Below, piece after piece: positions 34,407 through 39,611 of a stretch of 39,611 nt of DNA. The first letter of the stretch is position 1. The number at the start of each line of letters is the position of its first letter. This stretch comes from Clostridium neonatale (lineage in GTDB: Bacteria > Bacillota > Clostridia > Clostridiales > Clostridiaceae). The notes beneath the pieces are model-generated. The model was not told the origin of the DNA, did not search any database, and worked only from the letters and a program-made list of their open reading frames with translations. The stretch is taken from the NCBI RefSeq assembly GCF_001458595.1, contig NZ_LN890328.1:316486-356096 (forward strand), read 5' to 3'. The position numbers and the translations under genes are program-made.

Positions 34407-35111
34407 ATGAACAAACTGAAATTTATAGGAAGAGGCTCTGGATATAATGTGAAAGAAGGAAATACAAGTGCATACATTATAAAGAATGAAGTTCTTCTTT
34501 TAATTGATTGCGGAGAGGGTGTTTTTAAAAGAATTATTGAAACTAACTTGATTGATGGCATAAAGGAAATACGCATACTTATTACTCATATGCATGGTGA
34601 TCATGTGGGATCACTAAGCAGTTTTGTTGGATTTTCTTTTTGGAAATATCATATATGCAGTAAAATATATTTCCATGAGAAAAGTGTTTTAAAACAGTTC
34701 TTAGAATTAACATCTATGCGTGAAGGAGAAAGCTTTATAATTGATGATGGTAAAAATATCAGAATAGATAAATTAGGGTTAGAATTTTCAGCAATACTAA
34801 CTAAACATAATAAAAGAATTAATACATATTCTTATACATTAAAATTTGACGAAGGTAATGATATTTTTTATAGCAGTGATACATATGAAACAAATTTTGA
34901 TATTGTACCATTTTTAAAAGACGGTAATATAGTATATCATGATACATGCTTAAATGATTGTGAAGGTAATGTTCATACTTCACTAAGGGTATTATGTGAA
35001 AAGGTTCCAAGAGAACTAAGGAAAAATGTTTATTGCATACATATTGATGGGGAAAATTTCATTGAAGTAGCTGAAAATGAAGGGTTTAATGTTCCACATA
35101 TTTTAGTTTGA
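34407..35111 (+). CDS. Metallo-beta-lactamase-fold hydrolase (RNase Z-like)
   Basis: 234 residues. NKLKFIGRGSGYNVKEGNTS and LLLIDCGEGVFKRI start the fold, ITHMHGDHVGSL is the zinc motif HxHxDH, FYSSDTYETNF gives the Asp that bridges the metals, and the C-terminal IHIDGEN offers a last His. The DCGEG sequence is typical of the RNase Z/ElaC branch, but the protein is shorter than RNase Z and lacks its exosite, so the substrate is open (phosphodiester or other). AGAAAGGAG precedes the start. Monocistronic. Confidence 0.85.
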   Translation: MNKLKFIGRGSGYNVKEGNTSAYIIKNEVLLLIDCGEGVFKRIIETNLIDGIKEIRILITHMHGDHVGSLSSFVGFSFWKYHICSKIYFHEKSVLKQFLELTSMREGESFIIDDGKNIRIDKLGLEFSAILTKHNKRINTYSYTLKFDEGNDIFYSSDTYETNFDIVPFLKDGNIVYHDTCLNDCEGNVHTSLRVLCEKVPRELRKNVYCIHIDGENFIEVAENEGFNVPHILV

Positions 35112-35220
35112 TTAATTTTAAAGAGGTGAATTCCAATTAATAAGATAGATTTACAGACTAATTCTATTATATCTGACGGAACATCAGCACTAGAAGAACT
35201 TATACACGATCTCTAATTGA

Positions 35221-35393
35221 AAATGTAAAAGCATTATCCTAATACAAACTATATTATTTGTAGCATTAGATATGAGCTATCTCGAAATTTACATAATGAT
35301 TACAGTATTCTTTTTTAGTAAAGATATAGTTGATAAACATCAATTATTGTAGCTTTAGTGGCTGCTTATCTTTGTTTTAAAGAACATAATTAA
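35221..35393 (+). pseudogene. Remnant of a small membrane-protein gene
   Basis: One frame reads SIILIQTILFVALDMSYLEI, MITVFFFSKDIVDKHQ and then stops; after a shift at about 35343 [16 protein letters not shown] follows and ends at 35393. Two hydrophobic segments interrupted by a frameshift, with no start codon behind a site, look like a decayed membrane protein of unknown family. Confidence 0.35.
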
Positions 35394-35430
35394 TATATTT
35401 TTCATATTATGTAACAAGGAGGAGAGAGTT

Positions 35431-36261
35431 ATGTCTAAAGTATGGAAATGGTGCTTAGAGGAAGATGGAAAACTGTTAAAAGGATGGCAGCAAGTAGAGA
35501 ATAATTGGTACTATTTATATCCTAATGGAACTATGGCTATAGGATGGGCTCAAGTAGAAAGTAGATGGTTTTATTTAAATAAAGATGGTGTAATGCAGAA
35601 AGGCTGGTTACAGGATAAAGGAGAATGGTATTATCTTGAGGAGAAATCTAATGGGCATCAGGGAGAAATGTATGTAGATGGTGCTTATATAATAGATGGC
35701 AAGTCCTATAAATTCAATTCAAATGGTGTATGGATAAAAGATAGCTTAGTTACTAAGGAGCAATTAAATGCTGTTGGATGGAAAAATGTAAGTGATTTTG
35801 TAGTGAAAGATTTAAATAACTGTCTACAAAAATTTAATATTAATACACCAGAAAGGATAAGACATTTTATAAGTCAGTGCAGCCATGAGAGTGCTTGTGG
35901 AATTTATACGAAAGAATTAGCTTCGAGACAGGCTTATGAAGGAAGAAGAGATTTAGGAAATGCACAAACAGGTGATGGAAAAAAGTATAAAGGTGCAGGC
36001 TATTTACAGTTAACTGGACGTTCTAATTATCAAGCTCTAGCAAACTATTTACCAGACCAATTTGTTATGAAAGGTGTAGACTATGTTGCTGATAATTATC
36101 CATGGACTAGTGCAGGGTTTTGGTGGTATAAAAACAACATGAATACTTTATGTGATAAAGGAGCAGACTGCATAACCATAACTAAAAAAGTTAATGGCGG
36201 GACTAATGGATTGGCTGACAGGCAACGTTATTATGACTTATGCTGCAATATATTTAAATAG
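35431..36261 (+). CDS. Endolysin: cell-wall-binding repeats plus GH19-type muramidase/chitinase domain
   Basis: 276 residues without signal peptide. Residues 1-105 contain about four choline-binding-type repeats ([54 protein letters not shown]). The C-terminal domain is of the GH19/lysozyme type: [19 protein letters not shown] with the catalytic Glu after the [22 protein letters not shown] and [20 protein letters not shown], ending with [16 protein letters not shown]. It would cleave peptidoglycan sugar bonds. The arrangement is that of endolysins of clostridial phages; with no holin nearby it is probably a phage leftover or a domesticated autolysin. AAGGAGGAG sets the start. Confidence 0.85.
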   Translation: MSKVWKWCLEEDGKLLKGWQQVENNWYYLYPNGTMAIGWAQVESRWFYLNKDGVMQKGWLQDKGEWYYLEEKSNGHQGEMYVDGAYIIDGKSYKFNSNGVWIKDSLVTKEQLNAVGWKNVSDFVVKDLNNCLQKFNINTPERIRHFISQCSHESACGIYTKELASRQAYEGRRDLGNAQTGDGKKYKGAGYLQLTGRSNYQALANYLPDQFVMKGVDYVADNYPWTSAGFWWYKNNMNTLCDKGADCITITKKVNGGTNGLADRQRYYDLCCNIFK

Positions 36262-36353
36262 AATCTGTTATAATATTTATAGCTAGAAAGAGTATATGCA
36301 AATTAATATGAACTATAAAATTTAGAAAACAACTAGAAGCAGTATGTAGTTTT

Positions 36354-36424
36354 ATATGGTCTTCTTTATAATGGACATTTAAAATAATAAAAATGTTTAT
36401 TATGAAGAAGACCATATTTTTATT
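36354..36424 (+). terminator. Terminator of the endolysin gene
   Basis: ATATGGTCTTCTT (36354-36366) pairs perfectly with AAGAAGACCATAT (36405-36417), with more pairs inside the loop, followed by TTTTTATT. Confidence 0.8.
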
Positions 36425-36571
36425 AGAGGAAAGTAAAAGGTACATTAACTTTCTCATTTATATAATGATGTACAACACACTTTAATAGAATTATAATGTA
36501 ATTATGTAATTTATTAGAAATGTTAATTTTAAATTGAAACGCAAATTTAACTGATAAGGGAGAATATATAA

Positions 36572-37105
36572 ATGAAAATTGAGATAAAGGATTTGATTAT
36601 TCGTAATTTTGAATTGAGTGACGAGAAGGATTTATGCGAATATATGGTGCAGCGAGTTAATGCAGAACTTGAATCATATCCAGATTTTACTTTAGAGAAG
36701 GCGAAAAAAGAGATAGAATTCAGAGCACAAAGCGATGAATTCTATGCAATTGAGTTGAAAAAAGAACATAAGGTTATTGGAAATATTTATTTAGGAAAAA
36801 GGGATTTTAACGCAAGAGAACTTGGATATGTTTTAAATGAGAACTATCAGAATAAGGGATATGGAAGTGAGGCCAGCAAAGCGGTGATAGAATATATGTT
36901 TAATAAAGGTATTCATCGGATTTATGCAGAATGTGCTCCTCAAAACATACCTTCATGGAAGGTTATGGAGAAAATTGGTATGAATCGTGAAGCATATTTT
37001 AGAAAAAACGTTTCTTTTCATAAAGATGCTAATGGACATCCTATATACTGGGATACTTATGTATATGCAATATTAAATCCATGTGAAGAATCGGAATGTG
37101 ATTGA
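36572..37105 (+). CDS. RimJ/RimL-type N-acetyltransferase
   Basis: 177 residues of the GNAT group Acetyltransf_3, which acetylates the N-terminus of ribosomal or other proteins, or small molecules. GNIYLGKRDFNARELGYVLN and NYQNKGYGSEASKAVIEYMF (motif A with Q-x-K-G-Y-G) are followed by HRIYAECAPQNIPSWKVMEK and IGMNREAYFRKN, which are typical. AAGGGAG precedes the ATG. It ends 57 bases before the P-loop gene and may be cotranscribed. Confidence 0.88.
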   Translation: MKIEIKDLIIRNFELSDEKDLCEYMVQRVNAELESYPDFTLEKAKKEIEFRAQSDEFYAIELKKEHKVIGNIYLGKRDFNARELGYVLNENYQNKGYGSEASKAVIEYMFNKGIHRIYAECAPQNIPSWKVMEKIGMNREAYFRKNVSFHKDANGHPIYWDTYVYAILNPCEESECD

Positions 37106-37162
37106 TAAATTTCAATAAGTGAAGTAGATTGAAAAGTTGTAATTTGAATTGGAGAGTGATTT

Positions 37163-37816
37163 ATGAATTATGAAGAAATAAAATATAAATTAAATAATGT
37201 TTATTTTATCAATGGTACTGCTTATGCTGGTAAATCAACTATTGTAAAAATGATATCAGATAGATTAGGTCTTTATTTTTGTGGTGAAAATTATAATCTT
37301 GATAAAGTTCTAAGAAAAGTAAAACCTAAAGAATACCCCAATTTATGTTATTTTAAAACTATGAAAAGTTGGGAGGAATATGTATCTAGAACACCAGAAG
37401 AGTATGATGCATGGATTACGGGTGGACAAGTTGAAATTACTCCTTTTGAAATTGAAGATTTAATAGAATTATCAAAAAATCAGAAGGTTGTTGTTGACAC
37501 TAATATTCCAGTGGATATTTTACATAAAATATCAGATTATAATCATGTGGCTATCTTATTATCACCACAGTGTATGTCTGTAGATGAATTTTTTAATAGA
37601 AAAGATCCAGAAAAATTATTTATTCTTGATCAAATAATGAAAACAGAAAATCCAGAACTAAATTTAGAGAATTTTAAGAAATGCATTAAAAAAGTAAATA
37701 GTTTAGAGCACTATAATGATTTTTTGAATAGTGGATTTAAATGTTTTATTAGAAAAGAAAATAGCAATTTAGAAGATAGATATAATCAAATTATTAAACA
37801 CTTTAAATTAGTATAG
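37163..37816 (+). CDS. P-loop nucleoside/nucleotide kinase-like protein
   Basis: 217 residues. VYFINGTAYAGKSTIVKMIS contains the Walker A loop (G-T-A-Y-A-G-K-S-T), QKVVVDTNIPVDILHKIS a strand with Asp as the likely Walker B, and CMSVDEFFNRKDPEKLFILD looks like the LID. This is the plan of small kinases, but no substrate motif is clear. GGAGAGTG sets the start. Confidence 0.75.
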   Translation: MNYEEIKYKLNNVYFINGTAYAGKSTIVKMISDRLGLYFCGENYNLDKVLRKVKPKEYPNLCYFKTMKSWEEYVSRTPEEYDAWITGGQVEITPFEIEDLIELSKNQKVVVDTNIPVDILHKISDYNHVAILLSPQCMSVDEFFNRKDPEKLFILDQIMKTENPELNLENFKKCIKKVNSLEHYNDFLNSGFKCFIRKENSNLEDRYNQIIKHFKLV

Positions 37817-38053
37817 AAAGATTTAGTTTACTAACATGCAAATCTCGATTTGTCGCTCAAATATAGTATATGCCTCTGAAAGTGGTGGTATAGTTTTTTT
37901 ATATCACCACACCTTAGAGAATAAGGTGGAAATAAATTTATCAAAAATACTGAAATTGAGTTTTGGATACTAATATAAAGTATTTATGATATATAATTAT
38001 AAATATAAATTGTTTTTAATTTTTAATAAATAATTGATAGAAAGTGTACTGCT

Positions 38054-38998
38054 ATGAAGATTGATAGGTTGTTAGGAATATTAAATATACTAGTTAATAC
38101 AGATAGAATTACAATAAAAGAGCTGGCAGAAAGATTTGAAGTTTCTAAGCGTACAATTTTTCGTGATTTAGATACATTAAATAAAGCTGGAATTCCTATA
38201 GTTACATATTCAGGTATTGGTGGAGGAGTATCAGTTGTTGAAGGATATAAATATAAAAAAAGCATTTTTTCTAGGAATGATATAAAAAATATTTTTACTG
38301 CACTTTCTGGATTGATGAGCATTAATAAAAATAATGACTTAATAAATCTTATGGCAAAGATAATACCAGAAGAAACAAAGACTATATTTTCAGAAAGTGA
38401 CTATTTAATTGATTTATCATCATGGTTTAAAGATAGTATTACACAGGAAAAGGTTCTACATTTGCATGAAGCAATAGAAAATCACAAATGTACTTGTATT
38501 GAATATATTTCTAAAAACTCTAGAAAAATGAGAATTGTTCATCCATATAAACTTGTTTTTAAGCAATCATATTGGTATTTATATGGCTTTTGTGAGGAAA
38601 ATAATGAATTTCGTTTGTTTAAGGTCAATAGAATTGTTTCATATAAAATTTTAAATATAAATTTTAATTACAAGTCAATTGAAAAAATTGACTTTAGGAA
38701 TGATTTTGGTGCTGATTTATTTCATCCAGAAGATTCAAGAATATTATATAATGTTACATTAGAATATAACATTATTAATGAGTTTTTTCTAACAGGTAAA
38801 ATTGATGCAAAATTTTTTCATAGGAATAGCAATGAAGAAAATGGGTGCATAATATTTCAAGTAAGTGATTTAGATTGGACAGCAGATTTGGTTATAACCA
38901 TGCAGGATAAAGTTAAAGTTATATGGCCACTACAATTAAAAGAAAAAGTAAAATTACGAATAAAAAATATGAATGGAATTTATAAAGATGACATATAG
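38054..38998 (+). CDS. HTH/WYL-domain transcriptional regulator (YafY/DeoR-like)
   Basis: 314 residues. The N-terminal winged helix reads MKIDRLLGILNILVNTDRIT, IKELAERFEVSKRTIFRDLD (recognition helix) and TLNKAGIPIVTYSGIGGGVS. The WYL part includes SYWYLYGFCEENNEFRLFKV and NRIVSYKIL, in which the WYL triad reads WYL (residues within YWYLYG). The C-terminal WCX-like strand set follows. WYL domains bind small ligands or nucleic acid and control DNA damage or metabolic genes. The target is not clear. The stop codon lies in a palindrome that ends at the transposase stop. Confidence 0.9.
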   Translation: MKIDRLLGILNILVNTDRITIKELAERFEVSKRTIFRDLDTLNKAGIPIVTYSGIGGGVSVVEGYKYKKSIFSRNDIKNIFTALSGLMSINKNNDLINLMAKIIPEETKTIFSESDYLIDLSSWFKDSITQEKVLHLHEAIENHKCTCIEYISKNSRKMRIVHPYKLVFKQSYWYLYGFCEENNEFRLFKVNRIVSYKILNINFNYKSIEKIDFRNDFGADLFHPEDSRILYNVTLEYNIINEFFLTGKIDAKFFHRNSNEENGCIIFQVSDLDWTADLVITMQDKVKVIWPLQLKEKVKLRIKNMNGIYKDDI

Positions 38999-39056
38999 GT
39001 GTCATCTCAGTTTGTAGACAAAAGAGGGTAAATGAAATTTGCATTTACCCCTTTTG
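38986..39056 (+). terminator. Palindromes between the regulator and the transposase
   Basis: AGATGACA (38986-38993) pairs with TGTCATCT (39000-39007) around the stop codon of the WYL gene. A second stem, GGGTAAATG (39026-39034) with CATTTACCC (39042-39050), is followed by CTTTT and lies inside the end of the minus-strand transposase. They could terminate the regulator transcript and guard the element against read-through. Confidence 0.5.
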
Positions 39057-39611
39057 CTATTATTAATAGAATTTTTTCTATATTTTTCATTAAATTGGTC
39101 AATAAATTGTCCGAACTGGTAGGCAATAATCCATTCCGATCCAGCCATGTGGCTAATTTTTTTAAATTCATGCATGCAAATAAGAGGTTAAGCTCCATCT
39201 TAACCTTTTTTATTCCACGATATTGTGTATATCTCATACCATGCTTTTCTTTTGCATCCGCAAATACACGTTCAATTGTTTGACTTCGTAACATATAGAT
39301 TTCTTTCATACCTTTTATATGTCTTATATCTTCTACTTGCTCCATGTATTCTTCCCAAACATGCCTGCATATTACTTTTACATGATTTTTACTTTGAGTA
39401 CATTGATTAAGAAATGGACAATTAGCGCAAGTCTTTTTGTTACTTTTATATTCTTTATAACCGTCTCTATTAGTTGTAGAATATTTTAATATTTGGTTAT
39501 TAGGGCAAATATAACAATCATAGTATTCATCATAAGCATAGTCATATTTTTTGAAGAATCCTTGTTTAGTCATAGGGCGTTTATAAGGCATTATTGGTGT
39601 CTTTCCATCAT
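39007..39611 (-). mobile_element. Partial IS1182-family insertion sequence, transposase C-terminus
   Basis: The minus-strand frame runs off the right edge and encodes the last 200 residues of an IS1182-type DDE transposase: DGKTPIMPYKRPMTKQGFF, a cysteine-bearing insertion (YDCYICPNNQILKY, CANCPFLNQCTQSKNHVKVI) and TIERVFADAKEKHGMRYTQY with the final catalytic Glu, RGIKKVKMELNLLFACMNLK afterwards. The start and the first catalytic Asp lie outside the window. The element seems intact so far, with no stop codons, and its end is probably close to 39000, next to the WYL gene. Confidence 0.88.

Noticed and set aside
35128..35215. Frame after AAAGAGGTG reading NKIDLQTNSIISDGTSALEE
   Set aside because: There is a possible site but no proper start codon, and it ends after about 27 codons without known likeness.
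37882..37910. Hairpin GTGGTGGTATA with TATATCACCAC behind the P-loop gene
   Set aside because: No T run follows, since the T run is in the loop; not called a terminator.

Overview
The window is low-GC, AT-biased DNA with strong AGGAGG-type ribosome binding sites, short intergenic terminators and clostridial protein families (hybrid cluster protein, PTS-dependent dihydroxyacetone kinase, GlpP antitermination, a T-box upstream of serS, choline-binding-like cell-wall repeats). It fits a saccharolytic Clostridium sensu stricto, perhaps close to C. beijerinckii or C. butyricum; the species is an inference. No rRNA, tRNA, CRISPR array or origin was seen.

Layout. 1-2.8 kb: a 6-phospho-beta-glucosidase behind a BglG/LicT-type antiterminator, then ndk. 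2.8-14.6 kb: a loose accessory region with a YcxB-like membrane protein, small unknown proteins, a zinc-ribbon protein, a berberine-bridge-type flavoenzyme, a GNAT enzyme, a LysE-type exporter, two secreted beta-helix proteins, an ACT-domain protein and two paralogous 56-residue proteins. 14.6-23.7 kb: a compact glycerol locus: dhaKLM-glpF, glpP, glpK, and a three-gene glycerol-3-phosphate dehydrogenase set (GlpA-like, GlpB-like, DUF1667). Three similar leader hairpins precede dhaK, glpK and the glpA-like gene, as expected for control by the locally encoded GlpP. Glycerol would enter through GlpF, be phosphorylated by GlpK and be oxidised by the GlpA/B/DUF1667 set; dihydroxyacetone would be phosphorylated by DhaKLM from PEP.

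23.7-27.3 kb: a minus-strand phosphate transport pair (DUF47/PhoU-like plus PiT) with a promoter carrying 11-bp-phased TTAACA/TTAATA repeats, and serS behind a T-box whose specifier reads UCC. 27.3-39.6 kb: gene fragments, a membrane-anchored MutS-like ATPase, an amidase, hcp, a metallo-beta-lactamase-fold protein, a GH19-type endolysin, a RimL-type acetyltransferase, a P-loop protein, a WYL regulator and a partial IS1182-type transposase running off the right edge.

Two themes stand out. First, 11-bp-spaced TTAAG-type direct repeats, typical of OmpR/PhoB-family response regulators, recur before the 9433 secreted protein, the 12321 gene, the 13057 small protein, a candidate noncoding RNA at 14.7 kb and the phosphate transporter; they suggest a clustered, possibly phosphate-responsive, regulon. 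Second, the window holds about ten decayed genes (lipoprotein, ACT domain, aldo/keto reductase, adenylosuccinate synthetase, MerR tail, DJ-1/PfpI, nitroreductase tail, JAB/MPN domain, sortase and others). Starts were moved to the codon served by the best ribosome binding site where this was clear.
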